Assembly: GCA_015233615.1 (NCBI GenBank)
Contig: JADFXJ010000028.1
Location: 1 to 34,887, forward strand
Source of the DNA: Nitrospirota bacterium
Lineage (GTDB): Bacteria; Nitrospirota; Thermodesulfovibrionia; Thermodesulfovibrionales; Magnetobacteriaceae
Direction: 5' to 3'
Length of the DNA: 34,887 nucleotides
Positions 25,301 to 32,562 of the stretch are shown piece by piece (position 1 is the stretch's first letter; each line of letters begins with the position of its first letter). The notes under the pieces were generated by a model that was not told the origin of the DNA, made no database searches, and worked only from the letters and a program-made list of their open reading frames with translations. The position numbers were made by a program, and so were the translations under genes.

Positions 25301-26468
25301 TTTGGAGGCCCAAAAATACCTCGGCGAGGCAGAAGCGTTCAGGAGGAGGCTTGCCACTGCCAACCCCCGCGCCTTTGTCCCCTGCCTGGCCGCTACGTTA
25401 AACAAGCTCGGAGACCTCTATACCAGGACGAGGAAATACTCCCTTGCCGGAAAACTGCTCAAAGAGGCGGAGGGTTACAGGAGGCACCTTGCCGGCAAAA
25501 ACCCCTCCTCCTACGCACCGGACCTCTCCAATACCCTTCACTCATTAGGCGACCTCTACACTGACATGGATATGCTCAACGATGCCGCAGCCTACTACAG
25601 AGAGGCTGAACTGCACAGAAGACAACTGGTATCCGTGAATCCTGCCGTGTACACTCCACTTCTTGCGGCTACACTGAATAACCTTGGAATAGTGTACGCA
25701 GAGTCTCTTCGTTACACCGATTCCGAAGTCTGCTACAAGGAGGCGGCAAATCTGAGAAGGCAGCTAGCCACGGGAAACCCGGCAGTATACGTTGCCGATC
25801 TTGCGATAACACTCAACAACCTTGGCAACCTGTACAGAAAAACAGGGCGATACGTAGAATCTGAGCAGTACCTGAAAGAGTCGGAGGTTTACAGACGGCA
25901 ACTTGCCGCCGAAAACCCTTCCTTGTACATGTATTTTTTGGCCGGCACCTTCAGCAACCTTGCCAACCTCTACAGCAACACCGGGCGCTTCGTGGATGCG
26001 GAAAAAAACTATAAAGAGGCCGAGAGATATTACCGCACGCTTTCAGTGACGAATCCATCGGCATATCTGCCCTATATAGCCGTAACTCTTAACAGCCTGG
26101 GTACTCTCTTAAACGACATGGGACGTTTTACCGAATCCGAGGAATACCTCCGGGAAGCCCACCGCTTCTATAAGGAAATAAAAGACTACCACCAACTGTA
26201 CAACCTGTACCCCTATCTCCTGGATACCATCGTGAGGGCAGGACACGCATCGGGCCCGGAAATGCCGAAGCTCGTTTTCGAATTTCTCGAACTCTACGAG
26301 GTCTTCAGCCACAAGGACGAAAAGCAAACATTGTCTTTGATCTTATTTTTAGCCAACGAAAAGACCTTCGACCACATAGACCTGGAAAGAGTGAAAAACG
26401 ACGTTCACTACGACGAGTATGCCGTCAGTCTCCAGGAACTTCTTGAAGACATACGCAGGGCCGGGTAG
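22359..26468 (+). CDS. CHAT protease - STAND NTPase - TPR protein
   Basis: 1369 residues from GTG 22359. The N-terminal half (to about 345) is a CHAT caspase-like peptidase. HYVGHG carries His220/His224 and LFYFDTFDCTVSG carries Cys266, the expected His-Cys dyad. A linker with four 9-bp repeats (LADLADLADLAG) follows. The STAND/NB-ARC-like NTPase (about 405-700) has Walker A GIGGTGKTS (424-432, Lys430), Walker B LLILDNLES (Asp551), an arginine-bearing VSRLRVLL strand and a GxP-like YHPLALTLL (His642-Pro643). A Pro/Ser/Glu-rich insertion (around 465-495) sits inside it. Ten TPRs of the kinesin-light-chain type, period 46 residues, fill about 826-1287. The expected behaviour is that TPRs sense a ligand, the NTPase oligomerises and the protease is released. 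Phage defence or programmed death is the inferred role. It is downstream of and coupled to the small ORF, and no CRISPR genes are nearby. Confidence 0.92.
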   Translation: MNNVLNVYIDKYETGLDSKWVSDPGERVSDPGERAGGHGVRAPYPINEYYMERLYGGRGLKINELAIIGKNIYDNVFSTQERKTELENALSCVNHPDCLTIVINSDDLSVHSIPFELLNGNGTERGFLAKTHNVSIIREIPSLRKVPGTLSIPIKVLVVVAMSHEIYESWPFDPLSRLKAIYGALDEYMERGLVYVDVELDATLSGIGARLSMDDYDVVHYVGHGVRDGFIMPEDLSGDGQANVNALGELFRDSGVKLFYFDTFDCTVSGDLPSAIPFYLYCAIPGACVISNLSSANAADTRIVANVYRALFEPISPAKILNTVRMLLSGGWWRPLQFGMPHKGYTTTEDYGEVYMEKALRSGKTWYLPDLADLADLADLAGTVSGGSAVGSGESATGGLLYRYEIARRSSVALARGNSIVLHGIGGTGKTSMALYLAALYGMCFRNILYFDLSTGAVDLLVPKNTESRQNPSAPESSESRDRPENSKTPANPEVIVDAMLKLTFNDVPIDDPGRGGLVKRTDGRPYGQRLSSKLRYLSSRLRDGTLLILDNLESATQERDGTLKEQWQDFLEEAMAVAKFFVIYVSRLRVLLRDALVPYDTIEVTPFSISEMSAFMASLSESDRKYLIGKMAGTRDFYDYHPLALTLLLKNRPKVPAAILSGSAFSSAMGFYEDYLAGYAGETQMLFSLEYPFSIEFAEAIFSAPFLKVVKESLALFKKVGSTLYYPQAAVSSYFKTGYEITGDTLALLAQKAIECFDSNRCQKEDLLNVLSIVLNHYRQTKTPSLQESIVDVFNGITNKSLIKDRYANSIASDLRGYLLPKDKMALSLVNLGIFYKKSDRCDEAGKAYSEAESIYRELCRSDEAQYLPYLAGTLNTMGNLYGTTGNAEKAGNAYMEAIQYYRQLVRTDPGQFVHYLALALTNLGMMYKKSADADKAGICLKEAEVYYRKLHDDETLAYVTDLALVLHNLGSIYSGAGKFLEAQKYLGEAEAFRRRLATANPRAFVPCLAATLNKLGDLYTRTRKYSLAGKLLKEAEGYRRHLAGKNPSSYAPDLSNTLHSLGDLYTDMDMLNDAAAYYREAELHRRQLVSVNPAVYTPLLAATLNNLGIVYAESLRYTDSEVCYKEAANLRRQLATGNPAVYVADLAITLNNLGNLYRKTGRYVESEQYLKESEVYRRQLAAENPSLYMYFLAGTFSNLANLYSNTGRFVDAEKNYKEAERYYRTLSVTNPSAYLPYIAVTLNSLGTLLNDMGRFTESEEYLREAHRFYKEIKDYHQLYNLYPYLLDTIVRAGHASGPEMPKLVFEFLELYEVFSHKDEKQTLSLILFLANEKTFDHIDLERVKNDVHYDEYAVSLQELLEDIRRAG
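22417..22458 (+). repeat. 21-bp in-frame tandem duplication
   Basis: Two identical copies of a 21-bp unit (22417-22437 and 22438-22458) encode VSDPGER twice near the N-terminus of the CHAT protein, after WVSDPGER begins. Identity of the copies implies a recent origin. Confidence 0.85.
23466..23501 (+). repeat. 9-bp tandem repeat, four copies, in the CHAT-NTPase linker
   Basis: GATTTGGCC is repeated four times (the third ends in G), encoding Asp-Leu-Ala units in the linker between protease and NTPase. Copy number could vary between strains and change linker length. Confidence 0.85.
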
Positions 26469-26525
26469 TGACCTCTTCCGTAAAATGACGACTTTCTATA
26501 TCGGAATTTGGAAAAAATCTGGTTA

Positions 26526-26556
26526 TTGATATTTTTTCCTCGATTTATGTTATAAT
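26526..26556 (+). promoter_or_regulatory. promoter of the rpsF operon
   Basis: TTGATA (26526-26531) and TATAAT (26551-26556) with a 19-nt spacer, slightly long. This is the only good box pair in the 280-nt gap before rpsF and gives a leader of about 185 nt. The leader includes a possible stem AATGCC (26639-26644) with GGCATT (26654-26659) around a CCGG-type loop. That could be a ribosomal-protein autoregulation site, unproven. Confidence 0.5.
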
Positions 26557-26653
26557 TATAGATTCTAAATCTTTGGATATATAAAAGATAGCGGAAGGGT
26601 CTGAGCAAATGAGCTGGAATAATAGGAAAATGCGGCAAAATGCCCGGCATGAA

Positions 26654-26701
26654 GGCATTGCCAGGAAGACGTTGCCAAAAAGGCATTGCCAGGAAGACGT
26701 T
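26654..26701 (+). repeat. 20-bp direct duplication in the rpsF leader
   Basis: GGCATTGCCAGGAAGACGTT occurs at 26654-26673 and again at 26682-26701, period 28. It lies in the 5' leader of rpsF, 49 nt before the start codon. Confidence 0.85.
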
Positions 26702-26749
26702 ACATGAATAGATGAAGCGAGTAAATATAAATAATGAAGGGGGTTGTTG

Positions 26750-27133
26750 ATGAACTATTATGAGAATATAATTATTCTCGATGCCTCGCTGGATGACGAT
26801 ACTATAGATGGAGCCGAAAAGCGCATCGTCGATACGATAGAGAAAAACTCCGGCGAGATGATCAAGGTCGAAAGATGGGGCAGGAGAAAGCTGGCCTACG
26901 AGATAAACAAGCACGAGAAGGGATTTTACCTGTTTTTAATCTTTAAGGCTCCCGCAACTGCGATAAAACCATTGGAGGGGTTGTATAAGGTATTCGATCC
27001 AGTGTTCAAGTTCATGGTGATAAAGTTGAGGAAAAAAGAGGTAGAGGCCCTCGAGGAGTCTATTAAGGCTAAAGAGATCGCTTCCAGGGCAGAGGAGCCT
27101 CCGGCAGAGGAAAAAGTGGAAGAGACTCAATAA
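26750..27133 (+). CDS. rpsF: 30S ribosomal protein bS6
   Basis: 127 residues. The N-terminus MNYYENIIILDASLDDD and the central block VERWGRRKLAYEINKHEKGFYLFLIF are characteristic of bS6. An acidic C-terminal tail (EEPPAEEKVEETQ) extends the usual 95-100-residue core, as in many species. AAGGGGG lies upstream of ATG 26750; TTG codons just before it are not needed. It heads the conserved rpsF-ssb-rpsR operon, and the protein binds 16S rRNA together with bS18. Confidence 0.97.
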   Translation: MNYYENIIILDASLDDDTIDGAEKRIVDTIEKNSGEMIKVERWGRRKLAYEINKHEKGFYLFLIFKAPATAIKPLEGLYKVFDPVFKFMVIKLRKKEVEALEESIKAKEIASRAEEPPAEEKVEETQ

Positions 27134-27160
27134 AGAGGAAAAAAAGAGAGGCTAAAGAAG

Positions 27161-27577
27161 ATGTTCAATAAAATCATACTTGTAGGCAACCTGACCAGAG
27201 ACCCGGAGCTCCGTTATACTCCCCAGGGACTGCCGGTATCCAATTTGTCTCTTGCCGTAAAATCCAGGGTAAAGCAGGGGGAGGAGTGGAAGGACGAAGT
27301 TTTGTTCATAGACGTATCCGTTTTTGGCAAGACCGCCGAGAATTGTTGCGAGTATTTGAGCAAGGGCGCCGGTGCTCTGGTAGAGGGCCGTCTTAGGGAG
27401 AGAAAGTGGGATGCTCCGGACGGACAGAAGAAGTCCAAGTGTGACGTTGTCGCTCAAAACGTCAAATTTCTTCCAAAACGGGGGGGGGACGCCTACGGCA
27501 GGCGTGACGGCTCCCAGGCAGGAGGAGGAGGAGACTCTATGCCTCCGGACGACTTTACGGACCTGGAACCGTTTTAA
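27161..27577 (+). CDS. ssb: single-stranded DNA-binding protein
   Basis: 138 residues with an OB-fold N-terminus (MFNKIILVGNLTRDPELRYT). A Gly-rich linker is followed by an acidic tip DDFTDLEPF, corresponding to the protein-interaction tail that binds replication and repair partners. Acts as a homotetramer covering single-stranded DNA. It sits between rpsF and rpsR, the usual arrangement, with a 27-nt gap to rpsF. Confidence 0.96.
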   Translation: MFNKIILVGNLTRDPELRYTPQGLPVSNLSLAVKSRVKQGEEWKDEVLFIDVSVFGKTAENCCEYLSKGAGALVEGRLRERKWDAPDGQKKSKCDVVAQNVKFLPKRGGDAYGRRDGSQAGGGGDSMPPDDFTDLEPF

Positions 27578-27610
27578 TCTATAATAACTACGACTATATA
27601 CAGGAGTGAC

Positions 27611-27871
27611 ATGAGAACGATACATAAAACTAAATCAACTGATCAGGTCAAGTATAAACGCTTTACCAGAAAGAAATTTTGCAGGTTTTGCGCCGATAAG
27701 GTGCCGTTTCTCGACTACAAGGACACGAAGATGCTCAAGTCTTACCTGACGGAGCGTGGAAAGCTTCTCCCCTCACGCATGACGGGTACTTGTGCCAAGC
27801 ACCAGAGAGACCTCACCGAGGCTATTAAAAGGGCCAGGAATATTGCCCTGCTGTCATTTATGGAAAAATAA
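27611..27871 (+). CDS. rpsR: 30S ribosomal protein bS18
   Basis: 86 residues with the bS18 core. [11 protein letters not shown] is near the N-terminus, [22 protein letters not shown] is in the middle and [11 protein letters not shown] is near the end. The CRFC pair is of the kind associated with zinc-containing forms. AGGAG lies 6 nt before the ATG. Third gene of the rpsF operon. Confidence 0.97.
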   Translation: MRTIHKTKSTDQVKYKRFTRKKFCRFCADKVPFLDYKDTKMLKSYLTERGKLLPSRMTGTCAKHQRDLTEAIKRARNIALLSFMEK

Positions 27872-27874
27872 GCG

Positions 27875-28156
27875 ATGAGAGTTCCAAAATCCTGGGTACC
27901 TATAATTTCCAGGGAGATCATGAACAATCTCATGAAGGAAGGCATGATAGAGCCTAAAGTTTCCCTGGAGATAATCATTAAAGAAGTCGAGGCTATAGTA
28001 GTGGACGAGCTTATGGCCGAAGACAGGCTCATGGATGAGGTTAGGGAGAAACTGAAGTCATTCGAATCGGAGATAGAGAAAAAGCACATGGACTACAAAA
28101 CGCTCTTTGACCTTATGAAGCAAAAGCTCATAAAGGAACGTAACATCATCATATGA
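27875..28156 (+). CDS. DUF507 family protein, first copy
   Basis: 93 residues, acidic and helical. MRVPKSWVPIISREIMNNL and the later EVREKLKSFESEIEKKHMDYKTLF pattern fit the DUF507 family, whose function is unknown and which is found mainly in deep-branching Gram-negatives. It begins 3 nt after the rpsR stop, so it is very likely translated with the ribosomal operon. A paralog follows at 28272. The family assignment is by resemblance. Confidence 0.8.
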   Translation: MRVPKSWVPIISREIMNNLMKEGMIEPKVSLEIIIKEVEAIVVDELMAEDRLMDEVREKLKSFESEIEKKHMDYKTLFDLMKQKLIKERNIII

Positions 28157-28216
28157 AGTTATATATGGCGATGTTTGTAAGCGTTTGTATAACTATTTGT
28201 AATGATAACTGTAAAG

Positions 28217-28231
28217 TGTTACCGGGTAACA
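28217..28231. promoter_or_regulatory. inverted repeat between the DUF507 genes
   Basis: TGTTACC and GGTAACA are perfect 7-base arms around a single G, in the 115-nt gap between the two DUF507 genes. The single-base centre excludes a hairpin, so if it is functional it would be a protein-binding site. TAACATTGCCGG-like duplications surround it. Confidence 0.3.
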
Positions 28232-28271
28232 TTGCCGGATAACATTATAGGGATTGCCGGAATTAAATTAT

Positions 28272-28550
28272 ATGCTGCTATCAGACGACAAGATAAGCCA
28301 TCTTTCCCATATCATTCTTAGCGGGCTCAAGACAAAGGGTCTGATCAGCCTTAAGATCGACGAAGGCAAGATACGCAAGGAAATTAAGCGTATCATCGCC
28401 AATCAGTTGAAAGTAGGCGACGATATTGACAACATAGTAAGGAGAAAGCTAACGTCACTCTCCAGAAAAGTTGTCGAGGGTAGTTCCGAGTGGGATATAC
28501 TCTACAACAAGTACTATGCCGAAGAGGAAAACAAAAGAGGACGGCACTGA
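28272..28550 (+). CDS. DUF507 family protein, second copy
   Basis: 92 residues from ATG 28272 (MLLSDDKISHLSHIIL). The opening LSDDKISHLSH, the central IKRIIANQLKVGDDIDNIVRRKLTSLSRKV and the final EWDILYNKYYAEE are characteristic of DUF507. A TTG six codons earlier is possible but adds non-family residues. It is 115 nt after the first DUF507 gene, so the two probably form a functional pair. Function unknown. Confidence 0.85.
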   Translation: MLLSDDKISHLSHIILSGLKTKGLISLKIDEGKIRKEIKRIIANQLKVGDDIDNIVRRKLTSLSRKVVEGSSEWDILYNKYYAEEENKRGRH

Positions 28551-28553
28551 GCG

Positions 28554-28856
28554 GTGGCGGATTCATCATCAGGCTTAATCCGTAAAGAAAGGGAAAAGGC
28601 GCGGCAGCTCAGAAAGACCGGCTGGTGGAAAAGACGTTGTTCCATCGGTGTTTGTTATTACTGTAAGGGCCGGTTCCCCCCAAACGAGCTGACGATGGAC
28701 CATATCATACCCCTTTGCCGGGGAGGCTCCTCCATGAAAAACAACATAGTAGCAGCCTGTAAAACCTGCAATAACAAGAAAAAGCACCTCATGTCTTTCG
28801 AATGGGACGACTACATGAGCGCCCTCAAACAATCCGACGACAGCATGTGGCTATGA
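28554..28856 (+). CDS. HNH endonuclease-like protein
   Basis: 100 residues from GTG 28554, 3 nt after the second DUF507 stop, so likely coupled. It has a zinc-ribbon HNH signature: CYYC (Cys34, Cys37), MDHIIPLCRGG (Asp49-His50), then NNIVAACKTCNNKK (Cys69, Cys72, Asn73). The N-terminus is basic (RKEREKARQLRKTGWWKRR). HNH proteins cut DNA, but small standalone ones next to core genes have no settled role. It is unlikely to be a homing nuclease because it is not inside a gene or intron. It converges on the kinase gene with only 13 nt between, and no terminator is seen. Confidence 0.88.
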   Translation: MADSSSGLIRKEREKARQLRKTGWWKRRCSIGVCYYCKGRFPPNELTMDHIIPLCRGGSSMKNNIVAACKTCNNKKKHLMSFEWDDYMSALKQSDDSMWL

Positions 28857-28869
28857 AATAAAGTGGTTT

Positions 28870-30840
28870 TTATGCGGAGATATTCGTTTGTAGAAGAGCA
28901 TATAACTCGGCAGGTGAAAATGGCTTGGGAAGCGCGCCAATGAAACCGTGCTTTTTATAGTTCGACATTACGTCGCTGCCTGAATAACCACTAATGGCAA
29001 TGGCCTTAACGGAGCTGTCTATTTCTAAAAGTTCCTTAAGAACCGATTCACCTGCCACACCGTCAGGAAGTTTCAAGTCTATTATGACAAAATCGATCTC
29101 AAGCCCTATCTTCTTGTGTTTCTTAAAGAGATTTATTGCTTCGGCACCGCTTTTAGCGGATATTATTTCACAGTTAAAATTACCCAGTATTTCACTTAAG
29201 TCTTTTATGATATGTTCGTTATCGTCCAACAATAAAACCATCATGCTTCTATAACTACCCTGCTCAACGGAATCCGTAGTAAAACCGGGTTGGTTAATGA
29301 TAAGTCTTTTATCGGTTGCGGGTAAATATATATTGAAAGTAGTTCCTACGCCTATCTTTGAATCTACGTCGATATATCCGCCGTGCCTGATCACTATCGT
29401 GTATGAAAGTGTAAGCCCTAAACCGGTTCGGTTGCTCCTGGTGGTAAAAAATGGAATGAACACCTTGTCCAGCATGTCTTCGGGAATGCCATGCCCATGA
29501 TCGGTTATGGAGATTTTTACATACTTGCCGCGTTCGAGAGGTAAAGCTGCGGTTTTTTCGATGAGAATATTGCTTATAATAATGTCTATAGTTCCCCCCT
29601 CCGGCATGGAGTCCTTGGCGTTTAAAATAACGTTGTTAATTACCTGCGTTATTTGTTCTTTATCCGTTTCACATAAATAGAGGTTTTCCGGGGTGGAAAT
29701 ATTGCAGTTGACGTTTGTGCCGGCCAGGAGCGATTTTGTTGTATCTCTTATTAAACCTTCTATCGAAGTAATTTGTTTTTTGGGGTGTCCTCCATTTGCC
29801 AGGGCAACCATTTTATTAGCCAGGTGCTTCGACTGTTTGATTATATCCTCGGCCTCGGTCAGTTTTTCTATTACTTTCCCATGGTTGCCTACGTTTCTCT
29901 TGCACAGATGTACCTTGCCTAAAAGGGACGTGAGAATGTTGTTGAAGTCATGGGCAATACCCCCGGCAAGAATGCTGACGGCCTCGATTTTTTGTAAGTT
30001 GGCTATGTGTTGTTCAAGCATCTTTTTTTCGGCTTCTTCCTTTTGTAAAGCATCGACCATGTTGTTAAACGCTTCGATGACCTCACCTATTTCATCGGAG
30101 GTATAGCTTGGCATATGTTCCGTTTGTTTTCCGGCAGCAAAGGTTTTCACGTTATTTGTAAGCTGCCTGATTGACAAGGTTGCCCTCTTTGTTACTACGT
30201 ATATTATACTAATGATCATTAAGGAACATACAAGTGCCATTATAACGTCTTTAACGACAAGGCTGTAAATGTTTTTATTTATGGCTTTTTTACTTAATTC
30301 TATATTAGCGATACCCAACAAGTCTTCATTTTTCGGGAACAACGCATCTGCTTCGGACATAGAACGGGTATCGATGAAAATACCGCTTTTCGAAACGATA
30401 GGCATCCATAAATCGAAATAGCTGCCTTCATCGTCGATTGTCATCAGTTGTGTTTTCGATACTTGTTCGAATTTTCGGGAATTGCGCCGTGGGTCTTCAG
30501 GCATGGTGGAATCTTTTATTCTCTTAATTAAAATCTGCCCTTTTTTGTTAAATATGGTCACCTGCCCGACGTCATTATGCTGCATTACGCTTAAAGCGGC
30601 AGTTTCTAAAATCCGCTCGTTTTCGGTGAACACCCCAAGCTTTGCGTTGTATGTAAGTACCTGCATCAAAAGTCTTCCCTGGTTCAGGAGATTTCTCCTT
30701 AACAGATTGTATTCGCGGTAGATTGTGAAAGAGACAAATAAAATGGAAATTGCAATAATAGAACCTACGGATATGGCAAGCATCTTCACCAGGAAATGGT
30801 TAAGGAAGAAGTTTTTAACGGCGGATAGTTTCATCGACAT
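28870..30840 (-). CDS. hybrid sensor histidine kinase with C-terminal receiver domain
   Basis: 656 residues. Membrane segments at about 16-40 and 197-217 enclose a periplasmic sensor region of about 155 residues, followed by a HAMP domain (218-270). The phosphoacceptor is His297 in GGIAHDFNNIL, followed by the NNVILNAKDS N-box (Asn407), DHGHGIPE and TGLGLTLSY ATP-binding motifs. The receiver domain starts near 533 with acidic pair Asp539/Asp540 and phosphoacceptor Asp588 in VIIDLKLPDG. It starts 24 nt after the periplasmic binding protein gene, so that protein probably feeds the sensor. No separate DNA-binding regulator is in the window, so the output is unknown. Confidence 0.94.
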   Translation of the reverse strand: MSMKLSAVKNFFLNHFLVKMLAISVGSIIAISILFVSFTIYREYNLLRRNLLNQGRLLMQVLTYNAKLGVFTENERILETAALSVMQHNDVGQVTIFNKKGQILIKRIKDSTMPEDPRRNSRKFEQVSKTQLMTIDDEGSYFDLWMPIVSKSGIFIDTRSMSEADALFPKNEDLLGIANIELSKKAINKNIYSLVVKDVIMALVCSLMIISIIYVVTKRATLSIRQLTNNVKTFAAGKQTEHMPSYTSDEIGEVIEAFNNMVDALQKEEAEKKMLEQHIANLQKIEAVSILAGGIAHDFNNILTSLLGKVHLCKRNVGNHGKVIEKLTEAEDIIKQSKHLANKMVALANGGHPKKQITSIEGLIRDTTKSLLAGTNVNCNISTPENLYLCETDKEQITQVINNVILNAKDSMPEGGTIDIIISNILIEKTAALPLERGKYVKISITDHGHGIPEDMLDKVFIPFFTTRSNRTGLGLTLSYTIVIRHGGYIDVDSKIGVGTTFNIYLPATDKRLIINQPGFTTDSVEQGSYRSMMVLLLDDNEHIIKDLSEILGNFNCEIISAKSGAEAINLFKKHKKIGLEIDFVIIDLKLPDGVAGESVLKELLEIDSSVKAIAISGYSGSDVMSNYKKHGFIGALPKPFSPAELYALLQTNISA

Positions 30841-30864
30841 AAATTCATCGCTATATATTGGACG

Positions 30865-31800
30865 CTACTTGATTTTCGCAAAATGTTCTTTCGACAAGAG
30901 GTTATCACTCTTATACTTTTCATTAATGGCGATATCCATAGAAGTAATCACCGCGCGGTTAAAAGATACCTTTGCAATCTTTGCATCGTTAAACGGCTGG
31001 TTTTGTGCGTCCTTTCTAGTCTTTGACGAGGAATTAATAATCTCTGCGGCCTGGATGCCCATCGCGAAAGGATCTACGTTTATAGATATGGCTGCGCCAA
31101 ACTTTAAGTGCTGATCCGTGAAAGATAACAAAGGAATCTTGTTTTCCATGGAAAATACCGACAGAATCTCTATCATCTCTGCATTTACCAGGTTTTTGTC
31201 AGGCAATATCCAATAAGCGTCTATTTTGAATCTTATATCCTCCAACGCCGGGAATATCTCTTTTTTACTACGGATTTCGCGCTTAAAGAACTTAATACCT
31301 TTTCTAAGCGCGGCGCTTTCCGCTCTTGCCGCCAGCACTTTGGATTCATCCGGAGTATACAAGAGCCCAATACTTCTCATCGATGGAAATACGTCAACTA
31401 AGATCGAAAGCTGAGTTTCCGGGGAGATGAACATGCTTACTCCCGTAATGTTATCGGCCTTCAGTGGGATTATACCCGGGAACAAGGCCATTATATATAC
31501 AACCGGCACTTCGGAAATCTCTTTAACCTGTACCAGTGCCTCCTGGCCTATCGCCAGCACTAAATCAGGTTTAGCTTTCAGAATCCTTGACCTGGGCTCA
31601 GTCCTGCTGGCATCGAGAGTGATTATCTCTTTGATGTTACATTTGCAGTTGCGGGTAAACCCCTGAAGAGCCTCTTCATAAGCTTTAAAAGCCGAGCCTT
31701 CGACAACTACAACCTCAGTAGCCTCAACATTGGTTAAAAAGCCAACCATGATGACAGTAAATACCGCGGTAAATGTAAGATATTTTATACTTTTAAGCAC
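30865..31800 (-). CDS. ABC-type substrate-binding protein (ABC_sub_bind type), no transporter nearby
   Basis: 311 residues from GTG 31800, supported by AGGAGC about 7 nt upstream; a longer frame adds 16 unlikely residues. A signal peptide is clear (MLKSIKYLTFTAVFTVIMVGF...VEA). The mature part has the periplasmic two-lobe pattern of the ABC_sub_bind family: PDLVLAIGQEAL, VPVVYIMALFP, IGLLYTPDESK and IPLLSFTDQHLKFGAAISINVDP. No permease or ATPase gene accompanies it. Instead it lies between a TonB-dependent receptor and a hybrid kinase, which suggests a ligand-sensing role rather than uptake. The ligand is unknown. Confidence 0.87.
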   Translation of the reverse strand: MLKSIKYLTFTAVFTVIMVGFLTNVEATEVVVVEGSAFKAYEEALQGFTRNCKCNIKEIITLDASRTEPRSRILKAKPDLVLAIGQEALVQVKEISEVPVVYIMALFPGIIPLKADNITGVSMFISPETQLSILVDVFPSMRSIGLLYTPDESKVLAARAESAALRKGIKFFKREIRSKKEIFPALEDIRFKIDAYWILPDKNLVNAEMIEILSVFSMENKIPLLSFTDQHLKFGAAISINVDPFAMGIQAAEIINSSSKTRKDAQNQPFNDAKIAKVSFNRAVITSMDIAINEKYKSDNLLSKEHFAKIK

Positions 31801-32294
31801 ACAACGCTCCTTTTTTAAGAAGACTATAAATAGTATACACGTTTCCACAGCGTTTTACAACTATAATTTACAAATTTGTGCAATATTTATTCATAGAGTG
31901 TGTTCTTTGACCGTGTTTACTACGATATACTATCGTTTTTACGACGGGTATACTATCGTTATGGACAGGATAAACAACCAAATCGTACTGAACGGGATAG
32001 ACAAGTAGAAGAAGGCGGATATTCGCAATAGGGGATTCTTTCCCAAATTCCGAGGCTCTTTTCGCGTTAGACATGCGTGATGTTAAAGAAGGCCTGGCCC
32101 GCGAATACGGCTGCCGGCTCCCCCGCAATACTCGCGGGAATGACAAAAGGGGCAAGGAACACAACCCCCGGCTCTGCAATACCAGCGAAAGCGGGAATCC
32201 AGGCATACGACTTCCGCTGTATTTTTGGAGCATCTTGTTTCACGCATATTTAATGCTAATAGAGCCTTTGCGTAACATGAGTAAGTAACGACTC
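31801..32294. other. intergenic region with repeat fragments
   Basis: No convincing gene. TATACTATCGTT occurs twice near 31930-31962. From about 32085 there is repeat-derived sequence: GCCCGCGAATACGGCTG resembles the start of the direct repeat at 32295. The short stem CCCGC/GCGGG near 32120 and AGCGAAAGCGGGAATCCAGG near 32182 are of the kind that recurs in many bacterial repeat families. Apparent frames here are translations of repeats. Confidence 0.6.
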
Positions 32295-32486
32295 CGGCCC
32301 GCGAATGCGGTAGCCCTCGAATTCGGTTGACAGCTCTGCTGACGGCTCTAGCCAGCAGTGACGAAGATAAGTGGGGTTGACGGAAAAGGTTATGGAATTA
32401 CGAACGTGATAAGATTGACGGACACTCAGATGGAATGACGGGCAGATAAAATCGACGCCATTTCTCGTTCCTGTTGTAAAGCCGAT
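32295..32486 (+). repeat. direct repeat, left copy
   Basis: Starts CGGCCCGCGAATGCGGTAGC, then CTCGAATTCGG, a variable middle (tandem GGCTCT/AGCTCT segments, several TTGACGG variants), and a 55-bp block (32432-32486) identical to 34833-34887. It lies just downstream of the receptor gene stop at 32563. Confidence 0.9.
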
Positions 32487-32562
32487 GAAGGCTGTTTATC
32501 TACAGCATTATCTCCATCACCGGGAATATACTTACTCTACGCGGGTTCCCTGCGCCGGCTCC

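Noticed and set aside
24830-26220. Regular DNA periodicity of about 138 bp resembling an array
   Set aside because: It is the coding periodicity of ten 46-residue TPRs; the DNA units are divergent and there are no short identical repeats with spacers, so it is not a CRISPR array.
22359-26468. Type III-E CRISPR (Craspase) TPR-CHAT
   Set aside because: No Cas7-11-like gene, repeats or spacers are present, and this protein has a central P-loop NTPase that TPR-CHAT of that system lacks.
32073-32288. 71-codon frame downstream of the receptor gene
   Set aside because: Made of dispersed repeat fragments (GCGGGAATGACAAAA-type sequence), without a ribosome binding site.
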